NCBI GenBank assembly: GCA_038363925.1
Contig: JAQQWL010000006.1
Location: 2,584,501 to 2,648,500 of the forward strand
Direction: 5' to 3'
DNA length: 64,000 nucleotides
Origin: Apiospora phragmitis
Lineage: Eukaryota > Ascomycota > Sordariomycetes > Amphisphaeriales > Apiosporaceae
Shown: in pieces, positions 10,184 through 22,148 of the stretch
Position numbering within the stretch: the first letter of the stretch is position 1
How the letters are laid out: every line of letters starts with the position of its first letter
Translations under genes and position numbers: made by a program
Notes under the pieces: model-generated
Databases searched by the model: none
The model's input: the letters and a program-made list of their open reading frames with translations, nothing else
What the model was told of the DNA's origin: nothing

Positions 10184-13100
10184 GGGGATAGCACTATTGT
10201 CAATGAGTTACTTGTCGGTTGGCCCCCACGTAGTGCGCTGCTAAGAGAAACTGAGGAAGAATTCTGCCTCGCGATGAGCGACAGGGTGAGACTCCGCAAG
10301 AGTTCAAGATGATGACCGCGTGGAGAACACTGGAGTCAACATCTGTGCTGGAAGTAGACGACCAATGACAGTGCAGAGTTCGCTGTTAAAGGAACTTGGA
10401 GCTCAAGTCGGGGTGATCCTTTCTGGGCAGCAAAATTTCTCGCTGTGCTGACTCGAAACTATGTCTGTGTTTACTTTTAGTCAAATTAGGAAGACACCTA
10501 GCGTTTTACTGTAATGACGGGTTGCAAGAACGTCCTGATAAAGACTAATTGCTGAGTAATTTTTGTGTTCGCGGTTTTAATACGGGATAGACGGCAACAG
10601 ATATTGCACATGAACATCCCCTAATACGTTCTTGTTCGAACCATTATGCCCTAAGCAGCTGCCATTCTGTCATGGCTCAAGCCTAGCGGCATGATCCGCA
10701 GGCCTACTCGTGCTCCAGGGTATCTTATTATAGTAATGCTCGGCGGTACCCTCACTGGTAGTATGAAGCCCAAAGGGCTTTACCACAAAGGAAGCCAGCG
10801 GGAGGTAAGTGCCGTGGCAAGAGACAGGGAAAGAGCACTTGAAGCGGAAGGATAGCGTGGGTTATACCAGACTACCTAGACTACCGAAGGGTGACACCCC
10901 GTTCAGTTATCAGACTCCGTTAGTAGACTCATTCTGCATGCACTGTCATGAGTCGCAAGAGGATCGGCAGTGGCAAGACAACGATGTGGAAGTTCAGCAA
11001 CACTGATGATGTGCCCGTTGCAATCCCATATAGAAACAATACATCCTGTTGTATATCTCGATTCAAGTCCAACATCTCATCCCGTGAATGACCCGATCGC
11101 GGTGCCTCGTAGATGGCAGTCATCGGAATATTCGTAATGTGAATGAGAAAGACCTAAATGGCGATACGCATGCGTCGTGCGAGGCGAAAGCTCTCTAAAA
11201 ACTCGATCCGGATGGCAGCTTACTAAGGCCAATAAAGCTGAACAGGGCTGTGTTAGTGTTCTCTCATAAGCAACTTCAACGAGCGGCGAGGCACTACCGA
11301 TGACCGCCTGGGCAGCAGCAAGAGGCTATTAATTTCAGGCTTATCTTTCATCTACTTTTCAGTTGAACCAGCAAGCCGGTGTATTCCATTGGCGACGGGA
11401 ATACCTAGACCCTGATGGACATACTGATAAGCGCGACTATATAAATTAGGGAATAAAGCACAGAAGGTCGTCCAACGAGACCTCGTGATACGTATTATAC
11501 CCGAAGGTATGTTGATAGCCATGGGGACCACATGATCAACCACTTCGCTGCAGATGAACGTGTCAGTGGAACTATACTGGGGCCGCCATGTCGAGCTCTG
11601 CCCTAATTTAGCTGCCCTGGCACCTGGTACTAGCAGAAGTCAGTACGCTAATATTACTATACGATATGTGCCACGCCAAGACACCGTCTATTGAAGATCC
11701 TACTTCATAGCGGAGATGGCATTCAATGCCCGGGCATGTATGAAGATCCCCAAAATCATATGCCGAATACATTGAACCACAGCTGATTGGTGGCCCCTGA
11801 GTCAACGAAGACACTAATATACAGACAGGGGGCACCCACACCAATCAGGTTTGGTACCTACCTAGACAGACAGATTGGGACTAGATGCCATGTTGATAGG
11901 CCTCTAGGGATGCAGGGATGCGCCTAGTGCTTGAAGTCGGACCAAGCTTAGCCATTTTTGGTGACTGCGGAAAAAATGCGCGCCTTACCAGCTGAGTGGG
12001 AATAACAGGAAATGGGGTTGACGGATACCCGGATTATATCCGCCACGCCCACTCAAGGCAGATATCTTCCGTGTGATCCGTGGGATCCGTGGTCAAGAGT
12101 CAGATCGTCTGGAGAAAATGGAGACCGGAAGGGCCAACTCTCGGTCCGACATTTAGACCAACCTCCTAGTAAGCCTTACAGATTCAAACATTCTTACTCG
12201 AGATATTTGAGAGGGTACGGTTGACAGTAGGCAGTACAAAGATCTGAGGAGGCAGCTCTGCTGGGTACCGTTGCGCCTAGTAAGCATTGACTCTTTAGTT
12301 CTTTTAGAGCACGTTTTTGACAGGTTCCCCCAAAAGAAAGACTAGAAACGAATGGCTTCTAGTACGGGTGAAGATTCCTTCCTCTGGCAGCTTCTGGAGC
12401 ATTATTGTTTACAGTAACTATGAGACTTTCGAAATGAGAAAAGCCCTGGTGATGAACCGGGTCTGACCTAAGGGTTACGATAGTGCCTGACTTACTAGCT
12501 CGCTACGCCTTTCCCGTTCGCACAGGTCTTGAAGGCGTTACTAAAAGGCTTGTAATAGCTTACCTCCTTAGTAGTACCGAGACTCGATATCCACTTTTGG
12601 TTCTTTGGTGATAGCTAGGCTATGAATTGTTGGCCTACTGGGGCATACCGGACCGAAAAAAGTGAAGAAGGCTATGCCTTGCGGAGTAAAGCTAAAGGGG
12701 GGCCAGGTCGGGCCTGACTCACCTGGCAGCTCCATATTACCTACCTACTGACACGGCGCGACACACGAATGGGGAATGTCACCGTGACAGGCTGCCGGAA
12801 GTTTGTGTCGTAATGAGCTGAAAGTAATCACGTAGGCCATGGCCCCCGTAAGTGGGCGCAACGAAGCGCTAGTCAAAACTAGCTGGACCCATCGCCCATC
12901 ATCCATTGCGCCGGCGATCTTCCTTCTCCACCGCTCGGGTTCGGATTCCCTCCCCAATGGCTTTGACCGGCTGTCCCAGACTTGAAGAGTCTTGGAGGTG
13001 TTTGATTGACACCGGGTACAGATCATGGGGTATGGCCTGATTCCGGCTGGATGGATGCCATGCATTGCCAGCAGGCATTCAGTCGTGGGGATTGTCATGG

Positions 13101-13524
13101 TTTCGCATGAACTCCCTGTTGCCCCCGGATATTGGACGCAATCAATTACTACCAGCACCACCCGACATCCGCCGAGCCCTTGCTAGCAACAGGGAAGGCG
13201 TTGGTCTCGTGGGTTGCTCACGCTCACTTTGATCGGCAAGCGCTATACGCAGCTTGGAAGCACTATATACGCACCGGTCCCAAGTCCATTTTAGAGTCTC
13301 TATACGACGGCGAGTTATGATGTCTCCGCAATGTAGTGGTAAACTCCAACTCTCCAATTCCCCTGCTTTAGATCCAGGGATGACCTTCTGACGCGCCCAT
13401 CCCCTGGCCCTGTCTAAAGTATAAGGTTTTCGGATCTGCTTCCAATGTAGATTTGGTTTCCGATACAGATTTGGTTTCGCTACCGACCAAACTCAGCTTA
13501 TTAGAGACCAAATTTCCCGATACC
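10184..13524. other. 3.3-kb gene-poor stretch
   Basis: Only short frames on both strands, none recognisable. The one hint is a plus-strand piece at about 10947 reading RIGSGKTTMWKF, which resembles a nucleotide-binding P-loop and may be a gene fragment. Composition is normal and not RIP-like. The last 100 bases are probably the leader of the GPCR gene. Confidence 0.4.
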
Positions 13525-14768
13525 ATGTCGTCGTACGAGGCGTCGCAGGAGGACAGCCTCCTCCATATGGACGATGCGACCTTTAATGGACTACTGGCTA
13601 TCGGCTGCCTAGCGGCGTTGTCATTCCTTTTCACGTCGGGCCTATTGGGATTCATGAGCTGGCGTATGGTCTCGTGGAAAAGGTTCTACACTAGTTCCAT
13701 CGGGCACAACCAATCGATCGTCCTCATTTACCAGCTCCTGCTGGCCGACTCCCTCCAATCCCTTGGATTTCTTATCTCGTTTTATTGGGCGTCGGAGCGC
13801 GAAATCATTGGCCCAGCAGTGCTTGCTTCGTCCAAGGCTGGCTGATCCAGATTGGAGATGTCTCAAGCGCATTTTTCGTCTTGGCCATCGCAATCCATAC
13901 GGTGTATCAGGTGGCTTTCTCGAAAAGAGTATCTCACCGAGCATTTCTCGTTGCTATTTCGTCCGTTTGGGGACTTGCGCTCCTCCTAACCTCTCTGGCG
14001 CCCATTATTGGCGGGCGCTATATTTTTGAGCGTGCTGGTGTTTGGGTAAGCGACGTCGGCTTTCAGAAATCTTCAAGGCTATAGCTCACCATTTCCAGTG
14101 CTGGATTAAGTCTGACCACGAGGATCTTCGACTCCTTCTGCATTATCTATGGATCTTCATCATCGAGTTCGGCTCGATTGCCGTGTACACTGTTGGGTTC
14201 TGGTTTTTGTACCAGGCCAAAAAGCCCGGCTCTACGTTTAGAAGCGACGCAAGCCTCGAAAGCTTAAATAAAGCCAGCAGAGCGATGCTTGCCTATGCCC
14301 TAGCATATACCGTGATGACATTACCCCTAGCGTACGTCGGCCAACCCATTTGCTACTGTGGAAGCAAGGCGCTAACCCGTGTTTGATAGGGCTGGACGAA
14401 TGGCCAGCATGTCGCATCGAACACCGCCCGACAGCTACTTCTTCATTGCCGGCAGCCTCTTCACCTCGTCAGGCTGGGTCGACACGGTTCTATACGCCAT
14501 TACCCGAAGGTCGTTACTTTTCAAGGAGATGCCAGGCCCGCGCGCGGCACGGCACTCCCTTTCCGACCAGCTGCGGTCGCACAGAGCCGGGTTCACGAGG
14601 CAGAACAGTACCGACGACATATTGGGCGGAGATGTTGGTGGGTTCTCCGGAATCAAGCTGGAAACAACTGTGAAAGTCGACGTCGAATCCCCAACCAGTT
14701 CGGTGGCGCCGAGCCATAACTATGAGGTGTCGGCGAAACGACACACAGTTCGAGACGATATGGTATAA
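13525..14768 (+). CDS. Git3-like G-protein-coupled receptor, about 377 aa
   Basis: The start is ATG 13525. Exons are 13525-14045, 14099-14331 and 14390-14768, with two short GT-AG introns (53 and 58 nt) that join cleanly. Seven hydrophobic segments are visible, beginning with FNGLLAIGCLAALSFLF. The last ones read AMLAYALAYTVMTLPLAAGR and SGWVDTVLYAITRR, the hallmark C-terminal block of the fungal Git3/cAMP-receptor-like GPCR family that senses nutrients and signals through G-alpha to cAMP. The cytoplasmic tail is polar with phosphorylatable Ser/Thr. Exon 1 has a one-base frame break near 13799-13815, between SEREIIG and CFVQGWLIQIGD. Both sides are clearly the same protein, so an assembly indel is likely. 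The ligand cannot be told. Confidence 0.75.
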
Positions 14769-16000
14769 GGAGATATTTTTGCGAGAAACTCGAACACAGG
14801 CGAAGGCCAGATATATCCTTCGCAGGCGGTCTATAATATCTTTCGTGCGATACGAACGCAAATTTTTCGCTATATTCAATATAATAATCGATCAGTATTA
14901 TGGTAATCTCCATACACTTAGCCGGTGTTCTAGGTTATGTTTGTTGATTGATTCAGCCAGTTGACGGGGGTTAGGAAGGCCCCATACCAAACCGAGATGA
15001 TGCTGTCACTGATAAGAATAGGGGCAGTTTTGGACCAATCAGCAAGCCCGTGCACAGCGCTAAAGGTCCCGGACAACGATACTTATAGAAAGTACGGCCG
15101 CTGAGCATCCCTCACCAACACATGTCTCAATCCGACAAGTTCACTAGCTGCCTTTTCGTCCAAAGGAATGCATCCGAAAGTATAACCTATTACCTTATTT
15201 GGCATGCCAAAGGGATGCAGGTAGGCAGGCGTGTGCGTTATTTATAGACGCCCGAGCCCATTGTGGCTGGTGTTACTCCGACCATATGCTCAATACGCCC
15301 GCAGTACGGAGTACTACTTTATCTTAGAGTAAGTCATGACTAAAAGTTTACCCCGCGTTATGGCTATCTGACCCCAAAGTTAGCGATGGGGCTGAACGGG
15401 TCAGTGGCTTGGCTAACTGGAGAACACAGATAAGCGCTGGGGAAGAAACAGGCAAACAGGGCAGCAACACAGCAGGCAGGTAGGGCGACCTGACTCGCTC
15501 GTCTGAACCTCCTCAGCTCCGGGCACGAGAACAGCCAAGCGGGAGGCGCTTGCTATTTGATGTTTTTATCCCTCATCTCCTAGGTATTATCTCTCTGTTT
15601 TCTTCTTTCCCTTATCTGTTCAATCGCATCTCATCTGCTACCTACTATTTCATTATCCTACAGATTCGCCAAGTCTTATCTATCGCACCGCGATAAGTCC
15701 GGGACTAAGGACCGATCGAGACCTGGATGACCTGTTGACGTAGTGATAGGACGCGGGAAGAGGCAGGGGTCGTATCAGAGAGCGACGCCGGGTCGTTTGT
15801 CGCGATCGCGTTGGTCGCTGCACCTGTACGATAAGCTCGAAACTGCCCTAGTGAAGCTGGCGTTATTGCTCTTTTCCAAGTCGAGTGTCTTGCACTTCTC
15901 TCGTTCCTTCCTCTTCTGTTAAAGAGAGAACCGAGGCCTGTTGCGACTCGCAGATCCCCGACCCTTTCTCCAAATCCCAACCTACCCCAATTCATGCACA
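14769..16000. other. intergenic, long leader of the permease
   Basis: No gene seen. The right part (about 15540-15690) is pyrimidine-rich as in fungal 5' UTRs. The stretch holds the GATA sites annotated separately. Confidence 0.5.
15010..15697. promoter_or_regulatory. cluster of seven GATA-factor sites before the permease
   Basis: HGATAR motifs occur at 15010 (TGATAAG), 15319 (minus), 15364 (minus), 15428 (AGATAAG), 15611 (minus), 15675 (minus) and 15691 (CGATAAG). Closely spaced GATA sites are the binding pattern of the nitrogen regulator AreA/NIT2, which commonly drives permease genes. Sites of six bases also occur by chance, so regulation is an inference. Confidence 0.45.
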
Positions 16001-17726
16001 ATGGACAGGAAAGCTTCTGTTTCCAGTGATGGCGGCCAGCACCGCCGCCACTCCCACGAAGCGCATGCAGCCAATGATTCCGTGGCTAACGACGCGCTCG
16101 CCAAGATGGGGTACAAGGTATGTAGACAATTCTCGGCTGGCTTGGCATTGAAACATTGAACCCAAAGCTAACCAACATGAACCAAAGGCCGAGCTTCCCC
16201 GAAGCCTCAGCATGCTGTCGGTGCTCGGCCTGTCCTTCGCCATCATGGCCGTGCCTTATGGACTTTCAACCACCTTCTATATTAGCCTGGCCAATGGCCA
16301 ATCCGTCACCGTCATCTGGGGCTGGGTGCTGCTGTCGCTCATCTCCACCGCCATCGCCGCCTCCCTCGCCGAGATCTGCTCCGTCTACCCGACCGCCGGC
16401 GGCGTCTACTACTGGGCCGCCCTGCTCGCTTCGCCTAGATGGGCCCCTATCGCCAGCTGGGTCACGGGTTGGCTCACGCTTGTCGGGAACTGGACGGTCA
16501 CCCTTTCGATTAATTTTGGTGGTGCTCAGCTGATCCTCAGCGCCATCTCGTTGTGGGATGAGGACTACGTCGCCACTCCCTGGCAGACTGTGCTCATGTT
16601 CTGGGCTGTCACGCTGTTGTGCTACACCATCAACGTCTTTGGTGCCAAGTACCTCGGCCTTATCAACACGATGTGCATCTACTGGACCGGATCATCCATC
16701 ATCATCATACTGATCGTTCTGCTGGTCATGTCGCCCGAAAAGCGCAGTGGTGAATTTGTCTTCGCCCACTACGATGCCTCCATTTCGGGGTGGCCTTCAG
16801 GCTGGTCTTTCTTCGTCGGATTGCTCCAGCCAGCGTATGTTCTGACAGGCTACGGGATGGTTGCCTCCATGTGCGAAGAGGTCCAGTCGCCGGAGCGCGA
16901 AGTGCCAAAGGCCATTACACTTTCGGTTGTGGCTGCCGGTTTCACTGGATTGATCTTCTTGATCCCGGTCCTCTTCGTTCTCCCTGATGTCACCATTCTC
17001 CTTGATATCGCCAACGGACAACCTATCGGCTACATCTTCAAGAATGCTACCGGGAGCGCCGGCGGTGGGTTTGGGTTGCTCTTCCTCATCCTAGGAATCT
17101 GGCTCTTCGCCGGTGTGGGGTCTTTAACGGCTGCCAGTCGTTGCACGTATGCCTTTGCCCGTGACGGGGCCATTCCCGGCTCCGGTCTTTGGAAAAAGGT
17201 AAACACGAAGTTGGATATCCCGCTGTGGGCTTTGACATTGTCTGCTGTCGTCGACTGCCTCCTGGGCCTCATCTATTTTGGGAGTACCGCGGCGTTTAGC
17301 TCCTTCACTGGAGTGGCTACCATCTGTTTGTCCACGTCCTATGGATTACCTATTCTGGTCTCTGTCTGCCGCGGGAGGAAACACCTCGCCCACGCTTCAT
17401 TCTCGCTCGGGAAGTTCGGTTTCGTTATCAACATCGCCACTCTTTTGTGGATCGTGCTGGCCATCTTCTTGTTCTGCATGCCGACGAACCTGGCCGGCCT
17501 TGACCCCAAGACCATGAACTACGCCAGTGTCGTGTTCGCCGGCTTTGCCACCATCAGTATTGTTTGGTACTTCGCCTGGGGAAGGAAGCACTTCTCCGGG
17601 CCTCCAATTCTGCAGTCCGGCCTGGCGGAGGGTGGCGTTGGTGTGGTGAGGGGGCAGTCGGTGGATATTGAGACACCCTCCGATGGCCACGCTGTGACCA
17701 AGAAGATCAGCAGTACCGAGAAATAG
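16001..17726 (+). CDS. APC-superfamily permease, choline/GABA (ACT family) type, 551 aa
   Basis: Exon 1 is 16001-16117 (39 codons, polar cytosolic N-terminus) and exon 2 is 16188-17726. The 70-nt intron has a CTAAC branch site and joins in phase 0. The product has about 12 membrane segments. Family marks are AIMAVPYGLSTTF in TM1, AEICSVYPTAGGVYYWAALL and the loop EEVQSPEREVPKAI, which are typical of fungal amino-acid/choline transporters of the Hnm1/Uga4 group. It should import choline, GABA or a related amine at the plasma membrane by proton symport. Substrate choice inside this family cannot be read from sequence. The gene is intact. Its long leader carries several GATA motifs, consistent with nitrogen control. 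Confidence 0.9.
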
Positions 17727-18519
17727 CGGATGGGCAGCTTATGGAGGCTCTTTATCGCTATGAGCAATCTGTGCCTATATCAATATTAGAACTTAATTGT
17801 ATTATCAAGTACGATTAAAGTGGTCTGCTACACGAGCACTGCTAGCTCCCCGGTCGCCAACAGGTACCCTATTGCCGCCTAATCACATCGATCTGCAGAT
17901 CTTCGTGACCTACCTATTTGAGATGCGTTACCTGATCTCGAGTCTGCTAGGGTTGCGTACGAGTGGTAGCTAGAAACCAGAGTTGTCTTTGGCATGGGTG
18001 CATTACTGCTCGTCTTAACAGCCAAGCATAGCGCCAAGGATAGAGTCCTATGTCGGTCGCATGCATACATGCATAGCCGACTGTTCGTCAATCCATCCTT
18101 ATGACGCAATAGGGCTGATCGAAGCTTATCGCTGCCAGACCGACCGTTCCTCGTTAGCCCCAATCAATGCAACGTTCAGAAGGATGCAGAGTTTGCCAAG
18201 ACACGCGGGATAAGCTTCGCTTCAGTGCTCTCATAGGTCAGAGATAGCAAGGCCGCATACCACTCCCAATGCTTCACATGACGCAGCCAGCCTCAATGGC
18301 TAGTGAGGGGACAATTGACGTATGTTTGAATATGAAACCGATAATTGGGTTGATTCGGTGTGAGTTATCTGTCGCTCTAGTTATGCATAAACATATAGCT
18401 GCCTGAGTTCATAACCTTACTCGGACCCCCTTTTCCTCGATCATTCAACGTTCCCTTCACGACAGAATAGCACACATTTGCCAATATACACCACCAATTG
18501 AACACCCCAGATCTATATA
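17727..18519. other. intergenic, no gene seen
   Basis: Contains the 3' end of the permease transcript and the upstream region of the small CsbD-like gene. Nothing else recognised. Confidence 0.4.
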
Positions 18520-18951
18520 ATGTCAGACGTATGCATATCCACCCCTGGCATCCCCAATACGCGCTCAAGGGCAAGAGGCGGAAGGATTGGCTGACATAGC
18601 TGACTTTTTAGTCGCCCACGGCTACGTCTAAGCGGCGAAGCATCGCCGACACCATCACGCCTAGCGGTGCAGACCAAGCGGAGTTCGGGCCCGCAACCAC
18701 CCATGGCACCGGGACCGGCAACAAGACTTCGGAATTCCGGAAAGGTAACTTACTAATCACTAATTTATATATACCATACCCGTTTTCTGTTTTCCATATT
18801 ACTTATAGGAGATAGCACTACTAATCACCACGACCCAATACTAGACTCCTTACGAGGCTCGGCAGTCGAGAGCATCGGCAATATGTTGAACAAAGACGGC
18901 TTGGTAGCCAAAGGCCAGGACATGAGGAAGAAAGAGGGCTGGGAAGGCTAG
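18520..18951 (+). CDS. CsbD-like small stress protein, 94 aa, three exons
   Basis: Exons are 18520-18528 (only three codons), 18612-18744 and 18809-18951. The introns are 83 nt (branch GCTGAC, acceptor TTTTTAG) and 64 nt (branch TACTAAT, acceptor TATAG). The join gives an uninterrupted frame ending in TAG. The C-terminal third, DSLRGSAVESIGNMLNKDGL followed by VAKGQDMRKKEG, fits the CsbD repeat (G-x-hydrophobic-E-x-x-G...G-x-x-x-x-x-x-G) found in bacterial stress proteins and small fungal proteins. The first half is Ser/Thr-rich and probably disordered. The tiny first exon makes the gene invisible to simple frame searches. It is likely soluble and stress-linked by family; the exact role is unknown. 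Confidence 0.65.
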
Positions 18952-19411
18952 GTAATGCAGTACATGACTATACTTCGTGCAACACCCCGTTTCTTCAGCA
19001 CATGTGAGGAAGTCCCATGTAATTAGCCAACAATTTTTCTTTTCTTTCACCGTCGGTATTAATCATGAATGAATATCATCTTCTTCCTAGACCTCCAGCG
19101 CACGTGTGCCTTCCCACAGGTTTGCAGCCCCTGCCAGAACCCCCAGTAGATTAAGCCCCCCGACATGCAGCCTACTATGTACAGATGGTTCATCTCCGCC
19201 ATGGGGTAAACGAGCTCAAAACTATTTATGGAAAAAGCCCTGTACTGACTAAAACACGACAGCCGCTGCGGGCCGGCGCGGGTCGCGCGAGTCACAACCC
19301 CGACCCCCCATGACTCTTCTTCTCGCTCCAATTTTCACATTCCCCATAGAGGAGAGCTTTTCGTCTGGCTCGAATTAGATGGATAGGGGAGAATTCTTTT
19401 TTTTCCTCTCC
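18952..19411. other. intergenic, no gene seen
   Basis: 3' flanks of two convergent genes. No other signal recognised. Confidence 0.4.
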
Positions 19412-20151
19412 TCAAATCGTACCGCAGGGAATATGCGTAGGAGACTCTGGGGGATCGACGACGAAGTCGTCGTAAGCGACCAAACTGCCCGTGTGGGGGG
19501 TCAACTGCACGACACCGGCGGCGTCTTTCGTGACTGTGAAACGAGAAGAGTAACTAGAAAGTTGATGGGGAAAAGTATGGGTTAGTAAACAACAGTCCAA
19601 CTGGGCGCATCCAGCAGATAAAATAATACTCGACGTTTGCGAGCAAAGCTCAGGAGTGCCACTCACTACGCTTGGGAACAGTTCCCGCCATCAAATCGAG
19701 TCTCGATAACACCGAGCACCTGGTACGTCTTCTGGCCTGCCGTCTCCGAATCCACCGTCGTCGCGTTGGGCAGGTGGTTCCAGTGCTTCGTGCCGGCAGC
19801 CGGCAGGAGCTGCTGCTTGAGCGCGACGATGGCGTCGGCGCCCGTGGCGACGTGGCCGAGCACCAGGAGCTGCCCCGTCGGCGTGAAGAAATCGATGAAT
19901 GTGGTTTCGGCGCTGGGGTCTTCGGCGGACGCGTAGAGTCTGAAGTTGGGTTGGAAAAGCCGGTTATGTCAGCATGATATATCATCACACGCGTGTAATT
20001 TGCCAACGAATAGGTATGAGGGAGGAACTGACTCTTTTAAGTATGATGCGAATGTCGGCTCAACATCTGGGGCAGGGGTGTATCGGGACATCCCAACCGC
20101 CGCGGCGGCGCCCACCAAGGGTAAAGAAGCAACAACGTGGCTGAGCTTCAT
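19412..20151 (-). CDS. secreted SnoaL-like (NTF2-fold) protein, 176 aa
   Basis: Exons on the minus strand are 20151-20033, 19939-19670 and 19553-19412. Introns of 93 and 116 nt join in phase 2 each time and give one open frame. The N-terminus is a signal peptide (MKLSHVVASLPLVGAAAAVG). The mature part has the order expected of fungal SnoaL-like proteins: an N-terminal helix (PTFASYLKELYASAE), FIDFFTPTGQLLVLGHVATG, a helix around GADAIVALKQQLLP, the HWNHLPN segment, then beta strands TYQVLGVIETRF and SRFTVTKDA. The NTF2 fold forms a pocket that can bind small molecules, and catalysis is not implied. Two cysteines (NCSQ, IPCGTI) may form a disulphide. No breaks are seen. Confidence 0.8.
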
Positions 20152-20224
20152 CTTCAAACTGTCTCCTGAGAAATGATGTACTCGGAAAGCGGTTTTCAAC
20201 AGAATATATGCGCCGCTGGCATAG

Positions 20225-20232
20225 CTTTTATA
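20225..20232 (-). promoter_or_regulatory. TATA box of the SnoaL-like gene
   Basis: TATAAAAG on the minus strand, 74 nt before ATG 20151. Confidence 0.5.
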
Positions 20233-20669
20233 GTCATTACGCCTGCGTTCTAAAACGACTTTGACCCCTGAAGCGACAACCTGTTTTTGGGTCTTGGCCG
20301 GCAAACCTATTGGCAATGAGCATGCCGTTCAAGTGGACACGATGTAGTCATAATCCTTGCCTTCCCCATCTATATCTCCACTGTGTGCTGGAGAGAGATA
20401 TGGTTTACATTGATTTCTCCATATTCTCCCCATTGCCCCGCTTGGTATTGACTCGTTATAGATGGCATATGTTTCTCTACTCTATTCAAATTTCTAGATG
20501 TAACTATCACTGCCCAGTGGCTACGTATAGCTAGTAAACCTTTGCCAGCCAGCTATTCCGTCGCCAGTAATCCTTCGTCTTGACAAAAAGGCCATTCATT
20601 CGTCGATGAGAATTGATGATTTTTAAAATAATATATCTGTGCTCGTTCCATGAGTATCACGGACGTGGG
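20233..20669. other. intergenic, no gene seen
   Basis: Between the 5' end of the SnoaL-like gene and the 3' end of the next minus-strand gene. Nothing recognised. Confidence 0.4.
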
Positions 20670-22148
20670 CTACCAGACGGCGAGACTAGTGCGGCTGTCG
20701 AGCTGGACTCCCCCTCGACCCATAAGCTCCATGCTTCCTGTGTAAGTTTCCTTCTCTATGCATCCTGCGCAATATATCAATCTCGGGTCTTTACGCTGTG
20801 AAACCGTATCGATGACCAATCGAAACACAGCCCAGAAGCTCTGGAGCAACACGAGATCCGCCACCAGAATGGTGAAGAACATGGTACCTGGCGCTTTGGC
20901 ACGCGGGACCTGGCAGATGTAGTTCGTCGACATGAAGGCCGGGGCGGCTCCTAAACTCGGTTGTGGCGTTTGGTTGGAGTCGAACGTCTTCTGCGCAAGG
21001 CCGTCGTCTGCATCCCAATGGGGAGCAAAAGACTCGTTTTTCGACTTTGCAGCAGCCCGCGCCGAGCTCCACCACTGGACCTCGCTGGTCAGATTCGTCG
21101 TCAGATTAGCCAGTAGGTTTGGGTGGGTGAGCATGTTGGGCACCGTCGAGTCGTTGCGCCCCAGGTCCGCCAGCACTGTGAAATACATGGCTTTGCCCAG
21201 GAGGTTCACACGGGACCAGATCTTCGGATAGGGATGCCACTTCTCCTTCGCTTTGCTGAGATCTGCCAGTTCACTTGTGACATTGGTCCCGCAAAAGCTT
21301 GATTCGACGTAACATTCGGTGGTGAAGAAGTCATCGCTCATGGTCTCTTCTCCTGTACCGTTGTCCGTCGAGTCCTTGCGTCTGAGCGTGATGGCGGCGT
21401 TATAAGTTTGCGATTTGCCCGCCTCGGTGTCTTCTGCGCTGTCGATGTAGGCCTTCGCCGTCACCAGCCAGTACATGTAGAGCATTGACTCGCCCCACCA
21501 CAGGCTGGTAGAGCTTGTCTTGTTCCGAGATAGGAATGGCTTGACTTCCGGGCCGATCAGCTTGTAGTTGCCCTTTATTTCGAAGTATGTTGGACGCTGA
21601 ACCCTCTCGGGGGTATCGATCAGTACCGAGCAGGTGACAAAAGCATCGACAGATAGCCCCACGGGCGAAGCGGCTCTGATCTGCTGGTTCATTGTATATT
21701 TGCCCAGCACATCTATTGAGATCCTGGAAACGTTACAGTCTTGCAGCATGTTGTTGTGGTATACAAGAGATCCCAGGTTGAGCCTACTTCCGTCATCCTT
21801 CGTCCGCCAAACGCTTGTTAAAGTGTACGGAATTGCATTATTTTGAGTGAAAATCAGGGCATTAGGCGCTAATGTGGTGGACGCGCACGTGGCGCGCGAG
21901 CTGGCAGTGAAGTATGAAGGGAAATGAATACCCCCATACGAAGACGGGTCAACGATAGTCGCGTTGGGGTCACTGGAAGGCTGTTGGACCAGCTCATAGC
22001 CCGTCGATGCGTAGTTGAAGAACGAGACCAGGATGGCTATAATGATGCCTCCGATAATGGTGACTGGAGTGAACCACCGGAATGGATACGGCCGTGTCAG
22101 ATTGTAGGTGAAGAATGAGTCATGCATCTTGGGTATTGGTGAGTACAT
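20670..22148 (-). CDS. fungal two-pass membrane glycoprotein, 492 aa, unknown function
   Basis: A single intact frame from ATG 22148. A second ATG seven codons in is also possible. Topology: a short N-terminal tail, a membrane segment around residues 27-46 (TPVTIIGGIIIAILVSFF), a long extracellular domain of about 380 residues with many NxS/T sites (NATI, NVS, NKTSS, NGT, NVTS, NDS, NLTTNLTS, NES) and several cysteines, then a second membrane segment near residues 425-447 (TMFFTILVADLVLLQSFWAV) and a short cytosolic tail. I recognise the layout as that of a lineage-specific uncharacterised ascomycete family, without a named domain. Confidence 0.75.
   Translation of the reverse strand: MYSPIPKMHDSFFTYNLTRPYPFRWFTPVTIIGGIIIAILVSFFNYASTGYELVQQPSSDPNATIVDPSSYGGIHFPSYFTASSRATCASTTLAPNALIFTQNNAIPYTLTSVWRTKDDGSRLNLGSLVYHNNMLQDCNVSRISIDVLGKYTMNQQIRAASPVGLSVDAFVTCSVLIDTPERVQRPTYFEIKGNYKLIGPEVKPFLSRNKTSSTSLWWGESMLYMYWLVTAKAYIDSAEDTEAGKSQTYNAAITLRRKDSTDNGTGEETMSDDFFTTECYVESSFCGTNVTSELADLSKAKEKWHPYPKIWSRVNLLGKAMYFTVLADLGRNDSTVPNMLTHPNLLANLTTNLTSEVQWWSSARAAAKSKNESFAPHWDADDGLAQKTFDSNQTPQPSLGAAPAFMSTNYICQVPRAKAPGTMFFTILVADLVLLQSFWAVFRLVIDTVSQRKDPRLIYCAGCIEKETYTGSMELMGRGGVQLDSRTSLAVW

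Noticed and set aside
10947..11000. P-loop-like GSGKTT on the plus strand
   Set aside because: The frame is short and no further NTPase motif follows.
13132..13320. 62-codon frame before the GPCR
   Set aside because: Opens at TTG, no recognisable content.
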